From the NCBI RefSeq assembly GCF_963583255.1, contig NC_084807.1:21291572-21355571 (forward strand): 64,000 bases of DNA. Direction: 5' to 3'. The notes beneath the pieces were generated by a model. The model saw only the letters and a program-made list of their open reading frames with translations. It was not told the DNA's origin and made no database searches. Source of the stretch: Pyrus communis (Eukaryota; Streptophyta; Magnoliopsida; Rosales; Rosaceae). Of this stretch, positions 1 to 10,430 are shown one piece after another. The translations under genes and the position numbers were made by a program. How positions within the stretch are numbered: the first letter of the stretch is position 1; each line of letters opens with the position of its first letter.

Positions 1-350
1 TATAAGGTTGTTATGTGTGTTATGTCTCAGCTCATAGGCTGAGCTATTGTGTAAATCTGTGATGTGTTGATTAAGTCTCATAGGGCTTATCATTTGACAA
101 GTGTCTTGATCTTAAGATAGGTTGTAATGGTTGGTTGAGATTGAATTGAGGATATGTCTCTCTCTCTCTCCCCTACCAGTTAAGTGACTCTTCGAGCTAC
201 ACTGCTCTGCAAGAAATACAATGATAGTTGATGAAGAGCTGTGCTCTGTGTGTTTCTTCTCTCTCTGATTTCATCTTCAAATCTTTTCAAAATATTTGTT
301 TCGAATCTTGTTAGGCTTAGTTGTGTAGTTGTATAGCTCGGATTCTAACA
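1..350 (+). repeat. 5' LTR of the copia element (first ~37 bases missing)
   Basis: Position 1 aligns to 4580 of the 3' LTR, so the full LTR is about 387-389 bp. The only difference from the 3' copy is the length of the CT run near 157-171. It ends in gattctaaca. Confidence 0.96.
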
Positions 351-368
351 TGGCCTCAGAGCCGAGTT
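351..368 (+). other. Primer-binding site of the copia element
   Basis: Directly after the 5' LTR lies TGGCCTCAGAGCC. This is close to the usual plant copia primer-binding site complementary to initiator methionine tRNA (TGGTATCAGAGC), with two differences in the first 12 bases. The role is inferred from position and similarity. Confidence 0.7.
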
Positions 369-455
369 CGATCTAAAACTTCTGGGCGTTGTTTCTACGA
401 GTGGGTGCGCTCGGATTCACAGCAAAAGCTTATTGCAGTGATTTGAGTGTCTAGT

Positions 456-3400
456 ATGGCTGGATCTGGAGGAGGAGACCTTCGGGCTCCAGTTTTCAAT
501 GGCGAGAATTTTGATTTCTGGCAAATCAAAATGAAGACCATCTTTCGCTCGTATGAGCTGTGGAATATGGTGGAGAGTGGGTACAGAGCTCCGATGAAGG
601 AGGAGGAACTCACAGAGGCGGAGAAGAAGCTGCTGCGTGAGAATGTCGTTAAGGATGCTAGAGCACTGGGTATTATTCAAGGTGCAGTTTCGGATCAAAT
701 TTTCCCGAGGATCGCAACTCAGGAAAGTGCGAAGGCTGCGTGGGACATTCTGAAACAAGAGTTCGTTGGTGATAAACAAGTAAGATCCGTGAAACTCCAA
801 GGTCTTAGGCGAGATTTTGAATACACTCGCATGAATGATAGTGAATCTCTTTCTGTGTATATTGCTAAATTGTTTGATCTGATTAATCAAATGAAGAGCT
901 ATGGTGAGGATCTGAGTAATCAAAGAATTGTTCAGAAATTGTTAATTAGTTTACCTAAGTCCTATGATAGTATTGCAGCTGTGATAGAGAATACTAAGGA
1001 TTTAGACACCATAGATGCACAGGATGTTGTAGCTATTTTGAAGGGGTATGAACAAAGGTTGGATAGACATGGAGAGAGTAGTATGGAGAAAGCATTTGCT
1101 AGTTTGAAATTTGTTCCGAAGTCTAATAGGTTCACTGGTCAGCCAAACAGTAACAAATATCACAAGAATTTTAAGCCAAAAGAGAAACAATGGAGTAACA
1201 AGGGTGATTGGAGTAATAAGGGTGGATTCACTGTGAAAAATAAGGCAAACAACACTGGGGATAAGTGTAAGTTTTGTGATAAACTTCATTATGGAGAGTG
1301 TTGGCTTAAAAACAAAGTTAAGTGTCACAAGTGCAACAAAATTGGGCATATTGCAAGGTATTGTAATATGAACAAGGCTGTGCAGCATGTGAACTTTGCT
1401 AATCAGGTTGAAGAAACTGGAAATTTGTTTTATGCAAATCATTCTGGAGAAGTGAGGAAGATAAGTGATGAATGGTATATAGATAGTGGATGTAGTAACC
1501 ATATGACATCCAGAGAAGATCTACTTGTTGATATAGACAGGAAAGTGAAAGCCAAAGTCCAAGTTGGCACTGGAGTTTTGGTTGAAGTTGAAGGGAAGGG
1601 TACACTGATCATTGAAACTGTAAAGGGTCGAAGATATATAAAAGAAGTTATGTTAGTACCTGGTCTTGCAGAAAATCTGTTAAGTGTGGGACAAATGACT
1701 GAGCACGGTTACTTTCTTTTATTTGGAGATTACAAAGTGGATGTGTTTGATGATAGATCCTTACAAAATCTGGTGGTCAGTGTGAAGCAGAAAGGAAACA
1801 GATGTTTTCCTTTATTTCTCAACACAAACAAGGAGTTTGCATTGAGGACAAATGTGCAGGAGTGTGTTAGAATTTGGCACAAGAGGTTTGGTCACTTAAA
1901 TTTCAGAAGTCTCAAACTGTTACAGAGTCAAGAGATGGTTTTGGGGCTGCCTGAAATCCAAGACAGTGAAACTGTGTGTCAAAGTTGTGCACTGGGGAAA
2001 AATCACAGGGAACCATTTCCCAAAGAATCAATGTGGAGAGCAAAGGAACCACTTGAGCTAATACACTCAGATGTGTGTGGTCCCATGCAAACATCAAGTT
2101 TGAGTGGCAATCGATACTTCATTACATTTATAGATGACTATTCAAGAATGTGCTGGGTATACTTCTTGAGAAACAAATCTGAGGTTTTCTATGTGTTTAA
2201 GAAATTTAAAGCCATGGTTGAGCTTCAAAGTGGATATCATGTTAAGAAGCTAAGAACAGATAGAGGAGGAGAGTTCAACTCAAACGAGTTTGGCAAATTC
2301 TGTGAAGACTTGGGGATAGAAAGACAGCTCACAATTGCATACTCTCCACAGCAAAATGGAGTAGCAGAAAGGAAAAACAGGACAATTGTGGAGATGGCAA
2401 AATGCATGATCTTTGAGAAAGCACTTCCATACAGTCTCTGGTGTGAAGCAGTAAACACATCTGTTTATCTGCTAAACAGGAGTCCTACAAAAGCAGTGAA
2501 GAACACTACACCTTTTGAGAAGTTTAGTGGAAGAAAACCTGGGGTTAAACACTTGAAAGTGTTTGGTTCAGTTTGTTATTCACTTATTCCAGGGAATCTA
2601 AGACACAAATTAGAAGAAACAAGTGTTATGGGTGTGTTTATTGGATATGGCACTTGTGAAAAGGGGTATAGGATACTGAATCCTTTAACTCAAAAGGTTC
2701 TGTTATCTCGAGATGTAATTTTTGATGAGAATGGTAGATGGGACTGGGAGAAAAACAAAGTCAAGGAAGTTTGTATTCCTTTATCTGCAGTTGAATCTTC
2801 AAAGTTTGATAGAATTGATGAGTTGACTGATGTTCATGCACAAGAAGAATCTGATGGGTCTCAAATTCAAGCTGGAAGTCCTTCAGTTACTGCTATTTGT
2901 GAGTCAAGTAGTTCACTGGTCTCACCTCAGTATGATAATACTCCACTGAGGTATAGGAACTTGAGTGAGATCTATGAGAGGTGTCACTTATGTATTGTTG
3001 AACCTGAATCATTTGATGAAGCTGCACAGGATGCAGCTTGGAACAAGGCAATGCAGGATGAAATGAATATGATTGAGAAAAATCAGACATGGGAGTTGGT
3101 GAGAAGACCTTCAAATAAGCCTGTGATTGGGGTAAAATGGGTGTATAAAACAAAGCTGAATTTGGATGGAACAGTGCAGAAAAACAAGGCTAGACTTGTT
3201 GCAAAAGGCTATGCACAAAAGCCTGGGATTGATTTTAATGAGACTTTTGCACCTGTTGCAAGGTTAGACACTGTTAGAACGCTGATTGCACTGGCAGCAA
3301 AGAATAAATGGAAGTTATTTCAACTAGATGTGAAGTCAGCTTTTCTGAATGGAGTATTAGAAGAGGAAGTATATGTTGAACAGCCAGATGGGTTTGTGGT

Positions 3401-4555
3401 GCAAGGAGAGGCAGAAAAGGTTTACAGATTACATAAAGCCTTGTATGGTCTAAAACAGGCACCTCGGGCCTGGTATGGTGAAATAGATTCATATCTAATG
3501 CTCTGTGGATTTAAGAAAAGCATCAGTGAGGCAACTCTGTATACCAAGTACAAGGGAGACACAGATTTGATCATAGTATCCATCTATGTCGATGACATTA
3601 TATACACTGGAAATTGTCAAAAGTTAATGGATGGTTTTAAAGCTGAGATGATGCATAAGTATGAGATGACAGATCTTGGTCTGTTACATCACTTTCTTGG
3701 AATGGGAGTGATCCAAACTGAGGAGTGTATCTTTTTCATCAGAGAAATTATGCCTTATCTCTTCTGAAGAAATTCGGATTACAGAATTGCAAATTAGTAC
3801 ATACTCCTTTGGTTCCAAGTGATAAACTGAGAAAAGAAGATGGAAGTGGAAATGCAGATGAAGCTCAGTATAGACAGATTGTAGGTAGTCTGCTGTATCT
3901 CACAGCAACTAGGCCCGATATAATGTATGCTGCCTGTCTCTTAGCTCGGTTTATGCATTGTCCTACTAACAAGCACTATGGAACAGCAAAGAGAGTATTG
4001 AGATATGTTCAAGGAACTCTTGATTTTGGTTTGGAATACAAGAAAGGTGAAGGAACACTCTTAATGGGATACTGTGACAGTGACTGGAGTGGCTCAGAGG
4101 ATGATATGAAAAGCACATCCGGGTATGTTTTTACTTTTGGAAATGGGATTTTCTCTTGGTCTTCAGTCAAGCAACAATGTGTTGCATTATCTACAGCTGA
4201 AGCAGAGTATATCAGTGCTTCTGAAGCAACAGCACAGGCTACTTGGTTGAGATTTGTTCTAGAGGATTTTGGTGAAATGCAAACTGTTGCAACACCAATG
4301 AATTGTGACAATACATCAGCCATAGCCATCACCAAGAATCCCATCTTTCATCAGAAAACCAAGCATATAAACAGAAGATATCACTTCATAAAGGAAGCAT
4401 TGCAGCAATGAGTAATTGATTTGATTCACTGTCCTACTAAGGAGCAACTAGCAGATATCTTTACAAAAGCATTGGCAAGGGAGCAGTTCACTTACTTGAG
4501 AAATCTTCTTGGGGTGAAATCAGTTCACAACTTAAAGGGGAGTGTTAGTATGTAA
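456..4555 (+). pseudogene. Copia gag-pol polyprotein, disrupted by one frameshift and one stop
   Basis: Reading starts at ATG 456 (an in-frame GTG lies just upstream) and is open to 3767 (1103 codons). Domains in order: gag/UBN2-type N-terminus (FNGENFDFW); CCHC zinc knuckle ([14 protein letters not shown]); aspartic protease (DSGCSNHM); GAG-pre-integrase HHCC motif (WHKRFGHL...CQSC); integrase with DVCG, TDRGGEF and a glutamate in NGVAERKNR; reverse transcriptase with YVDDIIYTG; RNase H (CDSDWSG, STAEAEYI). Around 3735-3745 the frame shifts by one base, and RNase H continues in the frame of 3725-4411. An in-frame TGA at 4409-4411 then interrupts RNase H; the frame reopens to a natural end at 4553-4555, next to the 3' LTR. 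This is a cytoplasmic virus-like-particle polyprotein by family. With both breaks this copy is probably non-autonomous, unless one is an assembly error. Confidence 0.95.
4531..4542 (+). other. Polypurine tract of the copia element
   Basis: The short purine-rich stretch AAAGGGGAG lies just before the 3' LTR start TGTTAGTATG at 4543, the expected position for plus-strand priming. Confidence 0.6.
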
Positions 4556-4931
4556 GTTGTTAAGCTGATTAAAACATAATATAAGGTTGTTATGTGTGTT
4601 ATGTCTCAGCTCATAGGCTGAGCTATTGTGTAAATCTGTGATGTGTTGATTAAGTCTCATAGGGCTTATCATTTGACAAGTGTCTTGATCTTAAGATAGG
4701 TTGTAATGGTTGGTTGAGATTGAATTGAGGATATGTCTCTCTCTCTCTCTCCCCTACCAGTTAAGTGACTCTTCGAGCTACACTGCTCTGCAAGAAATAC
4801 AATGATAGTTGATGAAGAGCTGTGCTCTGTGTGTTTCTTCTCTCTCTGATTTCATCTTCAAATCTTTTCAAAATATTTGTTTCGAATCTTGTTAGGCTTA
4901 GTTGTGTAGTTGTATAGCTCGGATTCTAACA
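4543..4931 (+). repeat. 3' LTR of the copia element (389 bp)
   Basis: Complete LTR with TGTTA/TAACA inverted ends. It matches 1-350 except for one CT unit. Its right edge coincides with the abrupt resumption of a DUF4283-like minus-strand sequence at 4932. Confidence 0.96.
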
Positions 4932-5510
4932 CTCTCTTCAAAGTTAGCCTCAGATCCACCTCAAGCAACACCCTCACAAACAAACCATTCAGACCCGACA
5001 GAGAATTCTCATCAACCCTAATGAAAGTGCCCACAAGTTGCATAATCACCTCCAGTATTTCAGCATCCCGATACTGCACCGGAAGTCTTAGAATCCGAAC
5101 CCAGACTCTAAGACTAGAAATCATCTCCGCGTCACGAAAAAAAGTGGTCCATTTCTCCAGATAGAAGATTTAACCCCTAACATACCAAGGTTTGTTGTCT
5201 AACACATACTCAAGCTCCTCTTGGTCAGTAAACTCCACTGCATATTAATGGTGACCAAAGTGGTCAAGATAAAAGAGATTCTTGACCCTTGTACCCTAAG
5301 TAAGCCATAACTTCCACTTAATGGTTCTAGCTTCAATCTACTTCCCCACAAGCTTTTCCATGAGTATCCTGCTCTCCATATGTTCCACATTGAGGTTCAA
5401 GTAGAAACTAGTCGAAACCCTAGTAACTCCACTCTCCAGAGTAAAGGTGCCCCTAGAACCCTCAACAACCACAGGGGGTTGGCCAAGTTGAGGAGAAAAT
5501 AATATATTTA
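4932..5510 (-). pseudogene. Decayed DUF4283 / zinc-knuckle-type ORF (LINE-associated), interrupted by copia
   Basis: On the minus strand one frame reads for about 190 codons with several stops. Recognisable stretches are EELEYVLDNKPW, LEKWTTFF, VWVRILRLPVQYRDAEIL and GLFVRVLLEVDL. These match the DUF4283 domain and its following segment, found in plant proteins related to LINE first ORFs. In-frame stops near 5328, 5296, 5246 and 5172 show decay. The similarity stops exactly at the copia LTR edge (4932); the rest presumably lies left of the window. Low-copy DUF4283 genes also exist, so LINE origin is probable, not proven. Confidence 0.75.
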
Positions 5511-7040
5511 CCTATGAAGGTAAATTGGTACTAGAGGGAATCCTAGGATGTCTAGAGGACGAAGCTTCAAGTTGGGAGATAATAGTCATTTTGGGGAGGA
5601 ACGTTAAAGGCTCAGCTTTCAGAAACAAAGCAAAGGTAAGAAAACCCTTCAACAACAAGTAATTTATAAACAGCAAGATGAGAGATGGGCATGCATACAA
5701 ACCAATGAGAAAATTAAACGTCATAAATAAAGAGAAGCAACACACAACGCAAATTACACTACTTTTAACCAAGCACAAGTAATTAGCAGCAATGATTGAC
5801 GAGCTAGACAGCCCAACCGACTCAACAAGTCACATTTCACAAGATAAAGTAATTTTAAAAAACATGAAGACAATATCGAGATAATAATTACCCTCAAGTT
5901 TAGTGTTCTGGCCACTCTTACACCATCGATTTGAATTCCCCATACTTAGATCTAGGCACTTGAGATTACTTCTCCAACCATCACTCATCAGGGCTATGCA
6001 GCCATTAATCAGTATTCATCCAATTAAATCCTATTCCTCCAAACACAACACCCAATCTGAATGTGCGCATGGAGGAATGACGCAATCAACGGAAGAGAGC
6101 TTCAGCCCAGCACCCCAAGTGTGAAAGAAAAGACCTTCCCTCAGCCCAGAGGTCACTAAGCTAAACATAATTACCAAATTTCGATTCCTCTTCTACTACC
6201 CAAAACCAATCAAGTACATGTTTCATTACATCATTTGCCCGCAAAGCGCTCTAAATCATTATCTCAACCCCTATTAACCAACTAATTAGCCATCCCACTA
6301 GCTTGTAGGGGGCCAAAATCAAGAAATTGGTTACCCCCAAAAAGAACCGTAACCCTATGCGGCCCCTCTTTCCTTTATTGACTCTTATCCTCTGAGAGAG
6401 CAACTTATATCGAACAAATACACTGCCATTCTGGTGTTTCATGTTTATGAAACGATGTCATTTGTCACATAAAAGGAAACTTATACCGTTACACGTGAAG
6501 ATATATTTTTGGCACAAAATGTTGTCGTGATAAAGTCCTCTATATGTGTTCACATTGCTAAACCTCCCTACCAAATGTTCAGAAATACAAAAACTGCTCG
6601 ACTGTATGAAATAATTAAACTTCTTTGCGGTAGATTATTGGCACAAAATGCCATTGTATCTCGAGATTCAAACTCTCCGTCCTTTTTGTAATTTTTATAA
6701 TTTTAATGTAGATTATCCTATCGTCTGTCAAATAAAATAAAAAGCTTAGTTAATTAAGCTAATTTGATGAACATTAAAAGTGTCCCAACTGAGAAACTTT
6801 CAAGAATCATTCTAAATGTGACCTACAAGAATAAAACTAGAAAAAGGGGTAGATATTCAAAAAAGTCAATCCAAAACCCTCCCATGCATGGATAGTAAAA
6901 GCTATGGACTCTGAATATGAATATCTTATACTATGAAGTACTCTCATAGACTCATAGTGTGGACTTTGAACATTAATTAATATCTCACAATTGTAATTTG
7001 AAATTATGTGGAGCAATAACAGTTGGTTTGTTGCATGAAT
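5511..7040. other. Intergenic, no gene recognised
   Basis: AT-rich sequence without a supported gene. A segment at about 6541-6625 resembles 22477-22555 (shared words such as CAAATGTTCA and ACTGCTC.ACTGTAT), so both belong to one dispersed repeat. The short ORFs at 5903-6124 and 6251-6442 resemble nothing I know. Confidence 0.6.
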
Positions 7041-7046
7041 TTTTTC

Positions 7047-7532
7047 ACTAAGAGTGGACTGTTACCTGAACTACCTTGGTAAAAATTAGGTCTTTAAATT
7101 AATTTTTTGGTAAAATAAGTTCCTAAATTCATTAAAAATGCTAATTTCTATTCAAAGTTATTTTATCTAATTTTTAGTCAACTTAAGTCACTTGACACAC
7201 TTTATAGTGTAATACCGTCATTTTCTCGCCTATAACTCCTTAACATTTCATATAGGTTGCAAATCTAATATCTAATTTACCCTCCAAAGTTAATTCCATA
7301 CTCTATTTCTTTATGAAAAATTACCGATCTACTCTCCAATATGTATCACAATTCACATGCAGGTAATGTGACTTAAATTGACGGAAAATTGAATATAGTA
7401 ATTTCGAATATAATATTAGGAATGTAATTAGTAGATTTTTATAATTAAGTTTTTCTGAAAAAAAAAATAGGTTAGAAACCTAATTTTCACTCAGGTGATA
7501 ATTTAAGAACTAAATTAATTGGCAGTTCACCC
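7047..7532. mobile_element. Candidate MITE with imperfect inverted ends
   Basis: The left end (actgttacctgaactacc, then aaaattaggtct) and the reverse complement of the right end (aactgccaattaa, then gaaaattaggtttc) share order and wording over about 50 bases. The interior is AT-rich and non-coding. I found no clear target duplication, so boundaries are approximate. Confidence 0.35.
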
Positions 7533-8256
7533 AATTTTATCTGTTACATTAAACATTGATCCATTAGTTGTTGAAGTTGGGGTTTTTTTTGTTAAAAGGT
7601 AGAGCAATTCATTAAACAAAATCCAAACAGACATATAACAACTTACAATGAGCCCTAGAAAGGACCAGCCTACGAAAAGAATGCCACTGAAGCAAACAAA
7701 GCATAAGTAATTATTTTCTTCCTGCAGAGATTTCAAAACGGTGAATAATAGAAATGTATAAAGGGTTTCAACCCAAAATAAATAACCTCCTAATTAAGTG
7801 GCCAAACCGATAGATACCCAAAAGCGGCTAGTTGGAAACATAACTCTCTATGTTTCATAGCAAGCTTCTGTCATTTTAAATCTTTACCCACATTTCTACT
7901 GATATCAATTTGTCTTTGATACTTCTCTGAATTTGACTAATCGATATACCTGCAAAATTGAAACTTAATTACAAAGTATTGCACAACAGAGAAATTACAA
8001 TTTAGATGTGCAACTCCTACACGACAACTATTTTCTTCATCAAACTGGGAAATGATAGAATGTGAGGATGTCTAGATAAAAAAGGAACAAATTAATCGAC
8101 GAAAAAGAAAAAGAAAACAAGACAGTACTGAGAGCTCATATTTTACAGATTTGGATCTCATCTTGATTCAAAAATCATAATATTTAACAAAAATTGATTC
8201 CACGATATATGATAAATGGATAAAATATGAAGATTCCTATAATTCTCACAAAAATG
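7533..8256. other. Intergenic, no gene recognised
   Basis: AT-rich, with only short unsupported ORFs. From about 8190 the sequence begins to resemble the inner part of the MITE at 37827-38048 (attgattccacgatatatga against attaatcgcacgatgtacaa). Confidence 0.5.
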
Positions 8257-8500
8257 ATCCGCAGAGCATCCTCATCCATATTCTACACCTATCTCACTCG
8301 CAAAAAGGATCCGCAGAGTATCCCCCGTCCATCCGCAGGGCATCCTCATCCATATTCTACACCTGTCTCACTCACAAAAAGGACCCGCAGAGTATCCCCG
8401 TCCATCCGCAGGGCATCCTCATCCATATTCTACACCTGTCTCACTCACAAAAAGGATCCGCAAAGCATGCTTGTCCATATTCTACACCTATCTCACTCAG
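8257..8500. repeat. Minisatellite, ~74-bp unit, about 3.3 copies, probably MITE-derived
   Basis: The words catcctcatccatattctac at 8267, 8341 and 8414 define a 73-74 bp period; a shortened fourth copy ends near 8500. Each unit holds gatccgcagagcatcctc, which resembles the terminal repeat of the MITE at 37827-38048 (gatccggagaggatcctc). The plus-strand ORF across it is a by-product of the repeat. Confidence 0.85.
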
Positions 8501-9490
8501 TACGTAAACACGTAATTAAGATAGGAAAAAGTAGTTGGAAGCTAAAAGTTGAGAAAATAGTTGGATCACTGTAGCATTCGAAGAAAATAATATAGGAGCT
8601 GTTAACATGTCTGACCTTGATTAAATATTCTAGCTTCACACTTCGATAGATATGAATGCTTGCAGTGATTGCTTCTGGTTCAGCATTCCTTGAATACTAT
8701 ATGCTAGGTACATCAAATGTTATAAAACAAGTGGTTGAAAAAAAAATTCAAATATTCAACTAATTGTATTATAACATCTGCACCAAGTCATATTCCCAAC
8801 ATATTAAAAAATTTCTCCATAGATGACAATATATATGGGGAGAGAGAGCATGCATATATATGATCTGGAAAAAGGAAAATCATAATGATCCGGAATACAA
8901 ATTTCAAATTCCCCTTCACGCTTTGTATAATGCATTGTCGTTTCAACCTTAAATCCCAGCAAGCTGGCAGCAGCACAAACTCTGAAAGAGAAAAATCTGA
9001 AATCACGCATTCAATCTAGCACAGCCATCCCATCAAGAAAATTCAATGTGTTTTCCAAGCATATTCCAGCACAGCCACCAAGAAAAATCAATGTGTTTTG
9101 CTTCCCCATTTCATTCCTCACCAGTCACTGTACCAACCAACCCTATCTACCTAAAACAAACTAGTAAGTTCCTTTAGCATTCCCATAACGAAACCCATGC
9201 ATGCATTATGACAAGGGCTTAACAACACATCTTTCTTAACTTATCCAATTTTGCTGACTTTAGGTTACGATTTCTTTCAACTTTTATCAACTTTGTAAAG
9301 AACAGTATACGATGCTTGAACCTAATGTACGATGCTTGAACCTAATTTAATTTACTGACTTATGACTTGAATTAGATAGGTTGACTTAAACAAGACCGCC
9401 TCCTAACTATATTCTTCATATTTAATTAGAGTCCTTACTAAGTATGTTTAGTTGATATTAATCATAAAGTTCTGAACATTTTAAAGACAA
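8501..9490. other. Intergenic, no gene recognised
   Basis: AT-rich and non-coding. An 18-base direct duplication (acgatgcttgaacctaat) occurs at about 9309 and 9327. Confidence 0.55.
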
Positions 9491-9494
9491 GACA

Positions 9495-9631
9495 ACAATA
9501 TATTTTGGGAGAGGTATTAGGTTCGATTCTTTCCAAAGACAAATTTAAACTACATTATTGATAGGTCATTGTGAGGCTAAGCCTACTCTCTCTCCCTTAG
9601 TGTAGATAATATCGTTTGTTCAAAAAAAAAA
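9495..9631 (+). mobile_element. Retroposon-like tail (SINE/LINE 3' end) with poly-A
   Basis: A stretch ending cttagtgtagataatatcgt, then tttgttc and a run of A, looks like the 3' end of a plant non-LTR retroposon. Family assignment is by general resemblance only, and no target duplication was found. Confidence 0.35.
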
Positions 9632-9692
9632 ATGGTGAACGAAAATGCTAATAATTAAAAGCAATACTCTACACTTTTTTGGACATCTCAAC

Positions 9693-10278
9693 TGTGGAGC
9701 CTAAATAATCCCAAAAATTCTAGAGGCGACATGTGAACTTTTATTAAAAAAGACAAGATTGCCCTCAATAAATGGGCAGGTTTCTCAGATACTCCTACGA
9801 GAAGCTCACACCTCTGGAGGTCTCAGCAACTAAATATGATTGCCCACAACTCACCTGCCATTGGCAAGGAATTAAAGATAAGAATTAATTACCCAAATCC
9901 TATCTTTAATACATTCTCAATTGAAGATTGACTCCAATCAAGTAATAAATTAGGATTATTACATCATTATCTCAAGATATTATTTCCTATTTAATATCTT
10001 GGGAATATTTAGAGAATATCTCTCCATTAAACACTATGGTCGGCCCTATCCCTATAAATACCCCATATTTTATCAAATTTTCAAAGCTTTTGCAACCCTA
10101 AAAAAACCCTAAACACTTTACTCTCTAAGATAAACTAACTTAGGCATCGGAGATCCATTGACCTAACCCCCCCCTCCCCACCTCATGGGCGCGTGAGGCT
10201 TAGGTCTCTGATCAAAGGTGTTGATTGTTTTGCAGGTGTATTTTCGTCAAGACTGAACGGCGGAAATTTGCATCAACA
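9693..10278 (+). repeat. 5' LTR of the gypsy element
   Basis: 586 bp, TGTGGAGCC to GCATCAACA, preceded by the target duplication tcaac. A TATA motif (tataaata, 10053-10060) lies where a U3 promoter is expected. Confidence 0.93.
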
Positions 10279-10430
10279 AATTGGTGTTTTCATTAAGAGC
10301 TGATTCAAATACTCGAAAAAGCCTCTCACATTAGTTTCTTGAATTTTCTGTTACGTTGAATTTCCCACACGTCGTATCAATTAATTTTTCCTAGAAAAGT
10401 TTCTTGATCAATCCTTGGAGAAAGGATACA
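10279..10430 (+). other. Primer-binding region and gag leader of the gypsy element
   Basis: Directly after the LTR comes AATTGGTGTTTTCATTAAG, in the position of a primer-binding site. I cannot name the tRNA. The remainder is a short leader up to the first ATG at 10431. Confidence 0.5.

Larger units (their letters stand above)
1..4931 (+). mobile_element. Ty1/copia LTR retrotransposon, nearly complete (5' edge cut by window)
   Basis: The element runs from a 5' LTR (start outside the window) through a gag-pol region to a 3' LTR ending at 4931. LTR ends are TGTTA...TAACA. The visible 350 bases of the 5' LTR match the 3' LTR except for one extra CT unit in a CT run, which points to a very recent insertion. 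A primer-binding-like site follows the 5' LTR and a purine-rich tract precedes the 3' LTR. Domain order (protease, integrase, reverse transcriptase, RNase H) is that of Ty1/copia. Pol is broken by a frameshift and a stop, so this copy should not encode a full polyprotein. The right flank starts ctctc; the matching left target duplication lies outside the window. Confidence 0.97.

Noticed and set aside
4009..4344. Minus-strand ORF of 111 codons inside the copia RNase H
   Set aside because: Exact shadow of the sense RNase H coding sequence; no family resemblance of its own.
8227..8574. 115-codon ORF with internal repeats
   Set aside because: Created by translating the 74-bp minisatellite; no start context or conserved domain.
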